A DNA stretch of 64,000 bases from Tenacibaculum maritimum NCIMB 2154 (GCF_900119795.1 NZ_LT634361.1:1798001-1862000), one strand, 5' to 3'; counted from the first letter of the stretch, positions 25,391 through 34,226 are shown. Translations and numbers: made by a program. Notes: generated by a model not told the origin, from the letters alone.

Positions 25391-25861
25391 ATGAAAAAAG
25401 TTAGCTTATTAGTCTTGTTGCTCTCAACATTTTTTATCGTTTCTTGTGAAAAAGACGATTTTTGTACAAAAAACCCTGTTACTCCTAATTTGATATTAAG
25501 ATTTTATGATGCCGAAAATCCTACTGCATTAAAAAAGGTAGATTCTTTATATGTGTGGGCAAAAGAAAAAGATAGTATCATTATAAATCAAAATACCGAT
25601 TCGATTGCTATTCCTTTAAATACCTTAAGTAACAATACCATCTATAACCTTTCAAAAGGAACACTTTTAAGCAATCAGTTCACCATAACTTACAATACAG
25701 AAGAGGAATTTGTTTCTCGTTCTTGTGGCTTTAGGGTTATTTTTAATAATGTTGCCATTACCAATAATTCAACAACAAACACATGGATTCAATCCTTTAC
25801 ACCAGAAACCTTAACTACTATAAACCATCAATCAGCTGCACATGTTAAAGTATATCATTAA
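25391..25861 (+). CDS. DUF6452 family lipoprotein
   Basis: A 156-residue exported lipoprotein (signal MKKVSLLVLLLSTFFIVSC, lipid Cys19) followed by FCTKNPVTPNLILRFYD, a pattern I associate with the DUF6452 family of Bacteroidota. Its function is unknown. The frame extends upstream only to a TTG, so ATG 25391, directly before the signal peptide, is chosen. It overlaps the next gene by 20 bases, and the two are probably made as a pair. Confidence 0.8.
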   Translation: MKKVSLLVLLLSTFFIVSCEKDDFCTKNPVTPNLILRFYDAENPTALKKVDSLYVWAKEKDSIIINQNTDSIAIPLNTLSNNTIYNLSKGTLLSNQFTITYNTEEEFVSRSCGFRVIFNNVAITNNSTTNTWIQSFTPETLTTINHQSAAHVKVYH

Positions 25862-26540
25862 TTTTTGTTTACTATTTGCTTTTGTAAATAGTTATTCCCA
25901 ACAACAGTTAAGCTCCAAACAACAAAAAGACACCATCCAATACAAAACTGGGTACGGATTGCGTATTGGTATTGATATCAGCAAACCTTTCATTGGCGTT
26001 TTTGATAAAAGCTATAGAGGACTTGAGGTTGTAGGTGATTATCGAATTTCTAAATCGTGGTATATTGCTTCGGAAGTTGGGTATGAAAAGGAAACTACCT
26101 CCGAAGATTTTTTTAATTTTACTTCAAAAGGAAGTTATGTCAAAATAGGAGCTAATTATAATGCTTATAAAAATTGGCTAGACATGAATAATGAAATTTA
26201 TGTCGGGCTCCGATATGGACTCAGTGTTTTCGATCAAACATTAAACAATTATACCCCTAATGTAGGAAACACTTATTTTCCTTCTGTCAACATAAGCACT
26301 CCAAGAGCAACTTCAAAGCTTACAGCTCATTGGGCTGAATTTCAACTAGGTATAAAAGTAGAAACTTTTAAAAATTTGTTTGTAAGTTTTAGTGGCTCTT
26401 TTAAAGTAATGGCTAGTGTAAACAACCCTACGAACTTTAAATCCTTATATGCACCTGGATTTAATAGAATTTTTGAAAGCAATACAGGCTTTGGCTTTCA
26501 CTATACTATTTCTTACTTAATTCCTTTTGTTAATAAGTAA
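25842..26540 (+). CDS. DUF6048 family outer-membrane beta-barrel protein
   Basis: A 232-residue protein with a signal peptide (MLKYIINFCLLFAFVNSYSQ) and then alternating strands: GYGLRIGIDISKPF, GLEVVGDYRISKSWYIASEVGYE, SYVKIGANYNAYK and a closing aromatic strand. This is the layout of small beta-barrels and fits the DUF6048 family. The start overlaps the end of the DUF6452 gene, implying coupling. The function is unknown; the two may form an envelope unit with the lipoprotein at the barrel. Confidence 0.78.
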   Translation: MLKYIINFCLLFAFVNSYSQQQLSSKQQKDTIQYKTGYGLRIGIDISKPFIGVFDKSYRGLEVVGDYRISKSWYIASEVGYEKETTSEDFFNFTSKGSYVKIGANYNAYKNWLDMNNEIYVGLRYGLSVFDQTLNNYTPNVGNTYFPSVNISTPRATSKLTAHWAEFQLGIKVETFKNLFVSFSGSFKVMASVNNPTNFKSLYAPGFNRIFESNTGFGFHYTISYLIPFVNK

Positions 26541-26600
26541 TTTTATAAAATCCTCTTGTTTTTAATACCTTTACAGCCTCTTTAACTAAAGTTATTAACA

Positions 26601-27548
26601 ATGAAAAAAATACCAAGTGTAAATTTAGCTGACTTTTTATCAGACGATAAAGCACGCAAACAAAAATTCATCAACGAAATTGGTCATGCTTATGAAAATA
26701 TAGGATTTGTTGCTCTAAAAGGACACTTTTTAGACAATGAATTGGTTGATAGTTTGTACAAAGAAATTAAAAACTTTTTTGACTTGCCTGTTGACGTAAA
26801 AGAAAAATATGAAATACCAGGTATAGGTGGACAGCGCGGTTATGTTTCTTTTGGAAAAGAAAGCGCTAAAGGAAAAAAAGAAGGCGATTTAAAAGAGTTC
26901 TGGCACTTTGGGCAATATGTAGATGCAGATTCAAAATATGCAAATGAATATCCTGCTAATGTTGAAGTAGAAGAGTTACCTAAATTTAATGAAGTTGGTA
27001 AAAGAACTTACCAAATGTTAGAAAAAACAGCAAAATATGTATTGCGCTCTTTAGCTTTACATTTAGGGTTGGAGGAAACTTATTTTGATAATTACATCAA
27101 AAATGGAAATAGTATTTTACGTCCTATCCATTACCCTCCCATTGAAACTGAACCTAAAGGAGCTGAGAGAGCTGCTGCACATGGAGACATTAATTTAATT
27201 ACGCTTTTGATGGGAGCGCAAGGAAAAGGATTGCAGGTACAAAACCATGAAGGAGAATGGATTGATGCTGTTGCTGAACCTGATGAACTAATGATTAATG
27301 TTGGAGATATGCTATCTCGCCATAGTAATAATAAGTTAAAATCAACCATACATAGAGTAACAAACCCTCCTAAAGAACTATGGGGAACTTCGCGCTATTC
27401 AATACCTTTTTTCATGCACCCTGTGTCTGATATGAAATTAGATGTTTTGGAGAATTGCATTGATGAAAATAATCCTAAGCAATTTGAAAATATTACAGCT
27501 GGTGAGTTTCTAGATGAACGTTTACGTGAATTAGGTTTAAAAAAATAA
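26601..27548 (+). CDS. 2-oxoglutarate/Fe(II) oxygenase of the isopenicillin N synthase family
   Basis: A 315-residue soluble enzyme with an N-terminal DIOX_N-like region (GFVALKGH, NFFDLPVDVKEKYE) and the C-terminal jelly-roll core. Metal ligands are the HxD in AHGDINLITLL and the distal His in STIHRVTNP, followed by RYSIPFFMHP for 2-oxoglutarate binding. The substrate cannot be read; in plants and fungi the family makes hormones and antibiotics, while bacterial roles are mostly unknown. A -7-like TACCTTTA lies at 26566-26573. A SUI1-like gene follows six bases downstream, so the two share a transcript. Confidence 0.88.
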   Translation: MKKIPSVNLADFLSDDKARKQKFINEIGHAYENIGFVALKGHFLDNELVDSLYKEIKNFFDLPVDVKEKYEIPGIGGQRGYVSFGKESAKGKKEGDLKEFWHFGQYVDADSKYANEYPANVEVEELPKFNEVGKRTYQMLEKTAKYVLRSLALHLGLEETYFDNYIKNGNSILRPIHYPPIETEPKGAERAAAHGDINLITLLMGAQGKGLQVQNHEGEWIDAVAEPDELMINVGDMLSRHSNNKLKSTIHRVTNPPKELWGTSRYSIPFFMHPVSDMKLDVLENCIDENNPKQFENITAGEFLDERLRELGLKK

Positions 27549-27553
27549 TTCTA

Positions 27554-27877
27554 ATGGATTTTAAAGATCAACTGAAAAACTTATTTCCTGATCATCAATT
27601 TCAAGAAGAAGCTCCTGAAGAAAAATCTGATATTTGGTTACAAGAAGCACCACTTCTTTGTAAATACGAAAAGCGAAAAGGGAAACCTATTACCATTATT
27701 GATGGGTATCATGGAGCTACTAGTGATTTTAAAAAACTAGCTAAAGAAATAAAAACTAAGTTTAGTGTTGGAGGTAGTTTTAAAGAGGATAAAATTATTA
27801 TTCAAGGAGATTATAGAGATCAAATAATGCAATTACTAAAAGATAAAGGTTTTAACGTAAAACGCGTCGGAGGTTAG
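27554..27877 (+). CDS. SUI1/eIF1-like translation initiation factor (YciH-type)
   Basis: A 107-residue protein with the SUI1 core: CKYEKRKGKPITIIDGYHG, LAKEIKTKFSVGGSFKEDKI and IIQGDYRDQIMQLLKDKGF. Homologues bind the small ribosomal subunit and affect start-codon choice. A short acidic N-terminal stretch precedes the domain. It is the second gene after the oxygenase and is followed by a strong terminator. Confidence 0.9.
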   Translation: MDFKDQLKNLFPDHQFQEEAPEEKSDIWLQEAPLLCKYEKRKGKPITIIDGYHGATSDFKKLAKEIKTKFSVGGSFKEDKIIIQGDYRDQIMQLLKDKGFNVKRVGG

Positions 27878-27883
27878 CATTTA

Positions 27884-27920
27884 AAAATGTCAGAAATTAT
27901 TTATTTCTGGCATTTTTTTT
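27884..27920 (+). terminator. Terminator after the SUI1-like gene
   Basis: The stem ATGTCAGAAAT/ATTTCTGGCAT (one G-T pair) is followed by a run of eight T residues, seven bases after the stop. Confidence 0.85.
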
Positions 27921-27987
27921 ACCACTGAACCTTTATTTTACATGTAAACTTAAAAGCCCCAAAAGCTCGCTATCATAACTATTAATT

Positions 27988-28779
27988 ATGAAAATAAAAC
28001 CAATCTTAATCATTTTTATTTTCGTATTCGCTACATCTTGCAAATACGATAAAAAGGCCAATACAAATCATAAACAAGCCATTCCTACGGATACAAATAG
28101 TCACGACTGGGGGTATGACGGTAATACCCCCTCTAAAAATTGGAAAAAAAACTATCCTGATTGCAATGGAAAAAACCAATCTCCTATTGATATCATTAGT
28201 GTAGATACCAAAGAAAGTATTTCAGATAAATTACAATTCGATTCTTATAATAAAGAAATAGCAATTCACGATGTAATCAATAATGGACACTCTGTACAAT
28301 TTAACTTTGAGAAAGGAGATTATCATACTTTTAGAGGAACTCATTATTATTTAAAACAAATTCATTTTCATGAGCCTTCAGAACATACTATTAATGGCGT
28401 ACGATTTCCTATTGCCATCCATTTAGTACATGAAAGTACCGATAAAAAATTATTGGTATTTGCTGTTATGGCACAGGAAGGGAAAGGAAGTTTACCTTTT
28501 GATTTTTTAGAAAGCTACTTACCTCTTAAAAAAAATGAATCCAAAGAGGTAGGAAAATCATTCAACCTTTCTAATATTCTTCCTAAAAAAACCGCTTATT
28601 ACTATTATATAGGTTCGCTAACAACTCCTCCTTGCACGGAGGGAGTAAACTGGATCGTTTTTAAAGCTCCTATAACTGTTTCAAAAATGCAAATTGAAAA
28701 AATGCATCAATCTCTTCCTGATCATAACTATAGACCTATACAACTCTTAAATGGACGTACTATAGAATTCTCCAAATAA
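27988..28779 (+). CDS. Alpha-class carbonic anhydrase, exported lipoprotein
   Basis: A 263-residue protein with a lipoprotein signal (ILIIFIFVFATSC, Cys18). The alpha-CA fold follows: HDWGYDG and NQSPIDI near the N-terminus, then the zinc histidines HFH (in QIHFHEPSEH) and the third in AIHLVH, and later GSLTTPPCTEGVNW. It catalyses interconversion of CO2 and bicarbonate, here outside the cytoplasm. The usual Glu/His relay residues appear present. It is a single-gene unit between two terminators. Confidence 0.93.
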   Translation: MKIKPILIIFIFVFATSCKYDKKANTNHKQAIPTDTNSHDWGYDGNTPSKNWKKNYPDCNGKNQSPIDIISVDTKESISDKLQFDSYNKEIAIHDVINNGHSVQFNFEKGDYHTFRGTHYYLKQIHFHEPSEHTINGVRFPIAIHLVHESTDKKLLVFAVMAQEGKGSLPFDFLESYLPLKKNESKEVGKSFNLSNILPKKTAYYYYIGSLTTPPCTEGVNWIVFKAPITVSKMQIEKMHQSLPDHNYRPIQLLNGRTIEFSK

Positions 28780-28802
28780 ATAAATTCGATTATTTATTCT
28801 TC

Positions 28803-28836
28803 AAAAACCTAGAAACCGATAAATATCTAGGTTTTT
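28803..28836 (+). terminator. Terminator after the carbonic anhydrase gene
   Basis: An 11-bp perfect stem (AAAAACCTAGA against TCTAGGTTTTT) has a 12-base loop. Confidence 0.75.
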
Positions 28837-28897
28837 AAAACTTTTTTACACAAAAAGAACAAGACAATTATACATTACCTACCTTCTTATTTTTTTG

Positions 28898-28905
28898 TAC
28901 CTTGG
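28898..28905 (+). promoter_or_regulatory. Possible -7 box (TACCTTGG) for the nucleoside phosphorylase gene
   Basis: One mismatch to TAnnTTTG, preceded by a T run. It would leave a leader of about 70 bases before ATG 28980. Confidence 0.35.
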
Positions 28906-28979
28906 CGGGGGAAAAAATGTAGCTTTTACTTTCCTTTTCGGATCGTACCCTTAATTAGCTACTAAAATCAAATCATACA

Positions 28980-29849
28980 ATGAATATTAAAAATTCTGAA
29001 TTAATATTAAACCCCGATGGTAGCATCTACCATCTGAATTTAAAACCAGAAAATATTGCCACGGATATTATCTTTGTAGGAGATCAATATCGAGTAGATA
29101 AAGTTACCAAACATTTTGATACTATTGAATTTACTACTCAAAAACGCGAATTTAAAACTACAACAGGAACTTATAAAGGAAAGAGACTTACTGTTATTTC
29201 TACAGGAATAGGCCCTGATAATATAGATATTGTTTTGAATGAACTAGATGCTCTAGTAAATATTGATTTAAATACCCGACAAGTAAAAGTCAAGCATACA
29301 CAGTTAAATATTACTCGAATAGGTACTTCTGGATCTTTACAAGCAGATTTGCCTGTTGATAGCTTTTTATTAAGCTCTTTTGGTCTTGATATTAATGGCA
29401 TGCTTCACTTTTACCAAATAGATGAAATATCGCATCCTAAAATAGAAGATGCTTTTATAACACATACGAACTGGAGTGAAAAGAAAGCACGCCCTATTAT
29501 TATTTCTAATAGCCCTTTTTTAGAGGCAAAATTATCTTCTGATAAAGTTCAAAAAGGTATGACAGCTACAGCTGGTGGATTTTATGGACCTCAAGGGCGC
29601 ATATTAAGATTGGATCTTGAAAATCCTAATCTTAATCATAAAATAGATAGTTTTGTTTTTGAAAACACTAAAATAACCAACCTAGAAATGGAAACTTCTG
29701 CTATTTATGGGTTAGCAAAATTATTAGGTCACAACGCTGCCTCTATGAATGCTATCATAGCCAACAGAGCTAACGGTACTTTTAGTGAAAATCCAAGTAA
29801 AACAGTTGCCGATTTGATTAAATATACACTTGATAAATTAGCGGAATAA
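28980..29849 (+). CDS. Nucleoside phosphorylase (PNP/UDP phosphorylase family)
   Basis: A 289-residue cytosolic enzyme with the family pattern: FVGDQYRVDKVTKHF near the start, ISTGIGPDNIDIVLNELDAL, the phosphate and ribose region TRIGTSGSLQADLPVD, and NLEMETSAIYGLAKLLGH, the Met-Glu motif that binds ribose. It splits purine or pyrimidine nucleosides with phosphate; the base cannot be fixed from sequence. It is the first of a run with two further genes at gaps of five and four bases. Confidence 0.87.
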   Translation: MNIKNSELILNPDGSIYHLNLKPENIATDIIFVGDQYRVDKVTKHFDTIEFTTQKREFKTTTGTYKGKRLTVISTGIGPDNIDIVLNELDALVNIDLNTRQVKVKHTQLNITRIGTSGSLQADLPVDSFLLSSFGLDINGMLHFYQIDEISHPKIEDAFITHTNWSEKKARPIIISNSPFLEAKLSSDKVQKGMTATAGGFYGPQGRILRLDLENPNLNHKIDSFVFENTKITNLEMETSAIYGLAKLLGHNAASMNAIIANRANGTFSENPSKTVADLIKYTLDKLAE

Positions 29850-29854
29850 ATCGT

Positions 29855-30445
29855 ATGAAAAAAATACATACTTATTTCCTTTTATGTTCGATAGCTCTAA
29901 TTTCATTTGCTACAAGTTGCCCTCAAGAACCTTTTTGCGACAATCAAACAGCAATTGTAACTACTGAAAGTATCGCTATTAAAGTAACATCTAATACCAA
30001 CTTATCTCAAAACGATACAATTTGGCTTTCTTTAGAAATACCTAATACATTAAAAGATATTAATGGAGCTGTTCATAATATAGAAATTAATGCTAATAGT
30101 AGTATTTTTCCTTACATCCGTACACAATTAAAAAATGACTTTGATACTTTTAGCGATATTAACTTTGGAACACATACAGTAAGTACATTTGGAACTGTTC
30201 AAACCTATGATGGAAATATCAACCTCGGATTGGAATATAAAAAAGATTCAAATTCACTATATTGCAAAGCAGGACTGATTTTGAAAGAAAAAGGTATTTA
30301 TAAAATAAATGTAGGATCTTTTTACCCTATAAGTATGAACTATAAAGAATATGTAGATTGTCCAAAAAAAACATATAATATCCCCTTAACTTTTAATACA
30401 CAACAAAATACTAATCATCAAGAATATACTTTTACAGTAAATTAA
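29855..30445 (+). CDS. Hypothetical lipoprotein
   Basis: 196 residues with a lipoprotein signal (LLCSIALISFATSC, lipid Cys22) and then CPQEPFC-type cysteines. I do not recognise a domain. Most of the chain looks like beta strands, with two late cysteines (YCKAGL and YVDCPKK) that may pair with the N-terminal ones. It lies between the nucleoside phosphorylase and a binding-protein-fold gene with tiny gaps, so it is co-transcribed, although a functional link is not obvious. Confidence 0.7.
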   Translation: MKKIHTYFLLCSIALISFATSCPQEPFCDNQTAIVTTESIAIKVTSNTNLSQNDTIWLSLEIPNTLKDINGAVHNIEINANSSIFPYIRTQLKNDFDTFSDINFGTHTVSTFGTVQTYDGNINLGLEYKKDSNSLYCKAGLILKEKGIYKINVGSFYPISMNYKEYVDCPKKTYNIPLTFNTQQNTNHQEYTFTVN

Positions 30446-30449
30446 ACCT

Positions 30450-31310
30450 ATGATTCATTTAAAAGTAGGTGGTGTACCAGAGCATTTTAATTACCCTTGG
30501 TATCTAACCTTAAAAAATAAAGAATATACAAAAAACGATATCAATCTTCGTTGGAAAGATTTTCCAGGAGGCACTGGAGCCATGTGTAAAGCATTACGAG
30601 GGGGTGAGATAGATATCGCTATTGTACTAACAGAAGGTATTATTAAAGATATAATTAATGGTAACCCTTCTAAAATAACGCAAACCTTTGTTAAAAGCCC
30701 TTTAATTTGGGGGATTCACGTATCCTCTAAAGCTTCTTTTAGAAAAATACAAGATTTAGAACATGCAACCGTAGCCATTAGCAGATTTGGATCTGGCTCT
30801 CATTTAATGGCCATTGTAAATGCTCATAATCATGGTTGGGATGTTAACAAGCTAAATTTTAAGGTCGTTGGAAACTTGCAAGGTGGTATTGATGCCCTTA
30901 CAAAAGGAGAGGCAGATTATTTTATGTGGGAACATTTTACAACTAAGCCATTAGTAGATAGCGGTATCTTTAGAAGATTAGGAGATTGCCCTACCCCTTG
31001 GCCTTGCTTTGTAATTGCTGTAAGAAATGAAGTTTTAGAAAATAGCCCTGAGGAGGTCAAAAAAGTTCTAAAAACCATCAACGATACTACAAAAGACTTT
31101 AAGCAAATTCCTAATATAGATCAGGTACTTGCTGAACGATATGAACAGCAATTAGAGGATATTCAAGAATGGTTATCTATCACTGAATGGGACGAAGGAA
31201 AACCTATATCTGAAGATTTAATTAGCCTCATTCAAAATAAAATGATTAACTTTAACGTTATTGATAAAGAAAAAAAGTCTAGCGAGTTAATTAAAAATAT
31301 GTACATTTAG
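30450..31310 (+). CDS. Cytosolic substrate-binding-fold protein (NMT1/SBP-like, no signal peptide)
   Basis: 286 residues resembling periplasmic binding proteins of the NMT1/sulfonate type. Seen are an opening LKVGGVPEHFNYPWYL, a glycine-rich ligand loop FPGGTGAMCKALRGGEIDIAIV, the hinge-like ISRFGSGSHLMAIVNAHNHGW, and GGIDALTKGEADYFMWEHFTTKP. There is no signal peptide, lipobox or nearby ABC permease, so it should stay in the cytoplasm. Cytosolic members of this fold can be enzymes (for example MqnA/MqnD) or sensors. Its neighbour is a nucleoside phosphorylase. The function is not known. Confidence 0.75.
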   Translation: MIHLKVGGVPEHFNYPWYLTLKNKEYTKNDINLRWKDFPGGTGAMCKALRGGEIDIAIVLTEGIIKDIINGNPSKITQTFVKSPLIWGIHVSSKASFRKIQDLEHATVAISRFGSGSHLMAIVNAHNHGWDVNKLNFKVVGNLQGGIDALTKGEADYFMWEHFTTKPLVDSGIFRRLGDCPTPWPCFVIAVRNEVLENSPEEVKKVLKTINDTTKDFKQIPNIDQVLAERYEQQLEDIQEWLSITEWDEGKPISEDLISLIQNKMINFNVIDKEKKSSELIKNMYI

Positions 31311-31329
31311 GGCTTTAAAACATTAAGAA

Positions 31330-31500
31330 ATGAAAAATATAGTATTTATTGTAATTTGCGTTGTTAGTATGATTGGGTTTTCTTCTTGCGGTAGTACAAG
31401 CCCTTGTGGTCTAGCTGCAAATACTCCAAACACTAAACAAATTAAACAAGACCATCTATTAAACTTTCAAGATACTGAAACTTCTGTTGCTATAAGATAG
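31330..31500 (+). CDS. Small lipoprotein, 56 residues
   Basis: A short gene with a clear lipoprotein signal (MKNIVFIVICVVSMIGFSSC, lipid Cys20). It is followed by a tail of about 36 residues rich in Thr, Asn and Lys with one further Cys (SPCGLA). It starts 20 bases after the binding-fold gene. Codons 40-44 form the left arm of a 13-base inverted repeat whose right arm lies just past the stop codon. No family recognised; the signal peptide is the main support. Confidence 0.65.
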   Translation: MKNIVFIVICVVSMIGFSSCGSTSPCGLAANTPNTKQIKQDHLLNFQDTETSVAIR

Positions 31501-31515
31501 ATAATAGATGGTCTT
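31448..31515. repeat. 13-bp inverted repeat spanning the end of the small lipoprotein gene
   Basis: AAGACCATCTATT at 31448-31460 pairs perfectly with AATAGATGGTCTT at 31503-31515. The loop is 42 bases and there is no T run after it. The arm shares AAGACCATCTA with the terminator at 2609. It may be an mRNA 3'-end structure. Confidence 0.6.
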
Positions 31516-31531
31516 CTTCAAATTCACAATG

Positions 31532-31556
31532 AATCCGCTTTTGTAGCGGATTTTAT
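31532..31556. terminator. Terminator between the small lipoprotein gene and pcm
   Basis: The stem AATCCGCT/AGCGGATT with a TTTGT loop lies between convergent genes and is followed by T-rich sequence rightward. Confidence 0.7.
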
Positions 31557-31558
31557 TG

Positions 31559-32200
31559 TTAATTTTTTTCTTGCAGCATCGGTACAAATTTGAAATCACC
31601 TAATTCGTGTTTTTCAAACTCTTTAGGGGATTTTCTTATAAATAACGTCATCATTTGCACTTTATCGCCAACAGGAATTAGTAACCTTCCCCCTACTTTT
31701 AATTGTGCTAATAAAGCCTTGGGTACATAAGGTGCCCCTGCTGTTACAATAATTTTATCAAACGGAGCTTCTTCTGGCAAACCTTTATAGCCATCTCCAA
31801 AAATTAACCGCTTGGCTCTATATCCTATTTTAGGCAAGAATAAAGATGTTTTTTTAAATAACTCCAGTTGCCTTTCTATAGAATAAACATCAGCCTTCAA
31901 TTCTAGTAGAACAGCGGTTTGATATCCTGAACCTGTTCCTATTTCTAATACTTTTTCGCTTGGTTTTACTTCTAATACTTGTGACTGAAAAGCCACAGTG
32001 TATGGATGCGAAATAGTTTGCTCTGCTGCTATTGGAAAAGCCTTATCTTGATAAGCATGAGATTCAAAACTACTATCTATAAATAAATGTCTAGGGATTT
32101 TTCGTACTGCATTTAATACATTTTCATCTATAATTCCTTTTGCTTTTAATACGGTTGCTAATTGATTTCTAAGTCCTTGGTGTTTGGTAGTATCTCTCAC
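31559..32200 (-). CDS. pcm: Protein-L-isoaspartate O-methyltransferase
   Basis: A 213-residue SAM-dependent repair enzyme that methylates damaged isoaspartyl residues. Family marks are RHLFIDSSFESHAYQDKAFPIA, the substrate loop AEQTISHPYTVAFQ, the SAM motif LEIGTGSGYQTAVLLEL, and VTAGAPYVPKALLAQLKVGGRLLIPVG. The length is normal. It is transcribed leftward, convergent with the small lipoprotein gene. Confidence 0.93.
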   Translation of the reverse strand: MRDTTKHQGLRNQLATVLKAKGIIDENVLNAVRKIPRHLFIDSSFESHAYQDKAFPIAAEQTISHPYTVAFQSQVLEVKPSEKVLEIGTGSGYQTAVLLELKADVYSIERQLELFKKTSLFLPKIGYRAKRLIFGDGYKGLPEEAPFDKIIVTAGAPYVPKALLAQLKVGGRLLIPVGDKVQMMTLFIRKSPKEFEKHELGDFKFVPMLQEKN

Positions 32201-32262
32201 TAATATTTGTTATTTCAAGTGCCTAAAATAATAATATTTACAACGAAATTCCTATAAAAGTG

Positions 32263-32270
32263 TATCTTTG
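32263..32270 (+). promoter_or_regulatory. -7 box (TATCTTTG) upstream of the Gfo/Idh/MocA gene
   Basis: A full match to TAnnTTTG, 59 bases before ATG 32330. No convincing -33 element was seen. Confidence 0.5.
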
Positions 32271-32329
32271 TTAGCGCTGTTATTTTCTTTCTTGAAAATC
32301 AGTTTTTAATCTTAAAAAAAATACAGTAT

Positions 32330-33289
32330 ATGCTAAAAGCTGGAGTTTTAGGTGCGGGTCATTTAGGTAAAATTCACTTGCGCCTTTTACAACAATCCGA
32401 CAAATATGAGTTAGTAGGGTTTTATGATCCTTTTACTGAAAATGCTAAAAAAATAGCTAAAGAATTTGGTTATAAATACTTTACTTCTATTGATGAACTC
32501 ATTGATTCCGTAGATGTAGTAGATATCGTTACACCTACATTGTCTCATTTTGAATGTGCCAAACAAGCCATAGAAAAAGGAAAACACATTTTTATAGAAA
32601 AACCGATTACGAATACCTTATTAGAAGCAGAAGCTATTAGGACTTTAGCGAGTCAAAAGCATGTACGAGGTCAAATTGGACATGTTGAACGATTCAATCC
32701 TGCTTTCATTGCCGCTAAAGAAATGATTAATACGCCTATGTTTATTGAGTCACATCGATTGGCTGAATTTAACCCAAGAGGAACTGATGTTCCTGTTGTT
32801 TTAGATTTAATGATTCACGATATTGACATTATACTAAGCGTAGTTGATTCTAAAGTTAAAAATGTGCATGCTAGCGGAATTTCTGTCATTTCTGAAACTC
32901 CCGATATAGCCAATGCTAGAATTGAGTTTGAGAACGGTTGTGTTGCAAACTTAACAGCAAGTAGGATATCAATGAAAAATATGCGAAAATCACGTTTTTT
33001 TCAACGAGATGCTTATATATCTGTTGATTTTTTAGAGAAAAAAGCAGAGGTAGTTCGTATGAAAGATGTTCCTGAAAATCCTGATGAGTTCGCCATGATT
33101 TTACAAAATGCAGAAGGTATTAAGAAACAAATTTATTTTGACAATCCTAATGTAACTCCTAATAACGCTATTTTAGAAGAATTAGAGTCATTTGCTGATG
33201 CCATCAACAATGATCGAACTCCCGTTGTTTCTCTAAAACAGGGTACAGAAGCTCTTCGCATAGCTCAAATGATTATAGATTCTTTTTAA
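32330..33289 (+). CDS. Gfo/Idh/MocA family NAD(P)-dependent oxidoreductase
   Basis: 319 residues with an N-terminal Rossmann fold (VLGAGHLGKIHLRLL), the VDIVTPTLSHFECAKQAIEKGKH region, the EKP motif (IEKPITNT) and the second-domain signature GHVERFNPAF. A proline- and glycine-rich VPVVLDLMIHDIDIIL stretch carries the candidate catalytic His. It acts on sugars or related alcohols; the substrate is not clear. It is probably co-transcribed with the dehydrogenase 26 bases downstream. Confidence 0.88.
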   Translation: MLKAGVLGAGHLGKIHLRLLQQSDKYELVGFYDPFTENAKKIAKEFGYKYFTSIDELIDSVDVVDIVTPTLSHFECAKQAIEKGKHIFIEKPITNTLLEAEAIRTLASQKHVRGQIGHVERFNPAFIAAKEMINTPMFIESHRLAEFNPRGTDVPVVLDLMIHDIDIILSVVDSKVKNVHASGISVISETPDIANARIEFENGCVANLTASRISMKNMRKSRFFQRDAYISVDFLEKKAEVVRMKDVPENPDEFAMILQNAEGIKKQIYFDNPNVTPNNAILEELESFADAINNDRTPVVSLKQGTEALRIAQMIIDSF

Positions 33290-33315
33290 TTAAACCCACT
33301 AAAAAATAGTAACTT

Positions 33316-34203
33316 ATGAATAACATCGCTGTAATTGGGGCAGGAACCATGGGAAATGGGATTGCTCATACTTTCGCTCAATTTGGGTATAACGTACAAC
33401 TGATAGATATTTCTCAAACTGCCTTAGACAAAGGAATGGCAACCATTACTAAAAACCTAGATAGAATGGTTGGAAAAGGAAAAATATCTGAAGAGGATAA
33501 AAGCAGTACTCTAAAAAACATCACTACATATACATCTATTGAAGCTGGAACAAAAACTGCTAATTTAGTGGTAGAAGCTGCTACTGAGAACGTAGATTTA
33601 AAACTTAAAATATTTAAAACTCTTGATGAGATATGTCCTAAAGAAACTATTTTAGCTACTAATACTTCTTCTATTTCCATTACTCAAATTGCAGCAGCAA
33701 CAAACAGGCCTGAAAAAGTAATAGGAATGCATTTTATGAACCCTGTTCCTATCATGAAATTAGTAGAAATAATTCGCGGTTACAATACCTCTGATGAGGT
33801 CATGGAACTTATCGTTGAGCTTTCTAAAAAAATTAATAAAACTCCTGTAGAAGTAAATGATTATCCAGGTTTTGTTGCTAACAGAATCTTAATGCCAATG
33901 ATTAACGAAGCTGTTGAAACTTTATATAATGGAGTTGCTGGTGTTACTGAAATAGACACTGTGATGAAACTAGGAATGGCTCACCCTATGGGGCCCCTAC
34001 AATTAGCTGATTTTATTGGGTTAGACGTATGTTTATCTATATTAAATGTTTTATATGATGGATTCAAAAACCCTAAATATGCCCCATGTCCTTTATTAGT
34101 AAATATGGTAATGGCTGGAAAATTAGGTATCAAATCTGGAGAAGGGTTTTACGATTATAATGAAACAAGAAAAGCTGAAAAAGTAGCTAAAATGTTTTCT
34201 TAA
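33316..34203 (+). CDS. hbd: 3-hydroxybutyryl-CoA dehydrogenase
   Basis: A 295-residue NAD-dependent enzyme of short-chain fatty acid metabolism that interconverts 3-hydroxyacyl-CoA and acetoacyl-CoA. Features are the Rossmann motif IGAGTMGNGIAHTFA, the TNTSSISITQIAAATNRPEKVIG stretch (read in parts), the catalytic His in MHFMNPVPIMKLVEI, the PGFVANRILMPMINEA signature and the C-terminal DFIGLDVCLSIL domain. The length is normal for the single-function enzyme. Confidence 0.93.
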   Translation: MNNIAVIGAGTMGNGIAHTFAQFGYNVQLIDISQTALDKGMATITKNLDRMVGKGKISEEDKSSTLKNITTYTSIEAGTKTANLVVEAATENVDLKLKIFKTLDEICPKETILATNTSSISITQIAAATNRPEKVIGMHFMNPVPIMKLVEIIRGYNTSDEVMELIVELSKKINKTPVEVNDYPGFVANRILMPMINEAVETLYNGVAGVTEIDTVMKLGMAHPMGPLQLADFIGLDVCLSILNVLYDGFKNPKYAPCPLLVNMVMAGKLGIKSGEGFYDYNETRKAEKVAKMFS

Positions 34204-34226
34204 TCCTCTAAATCACAAATACATTT

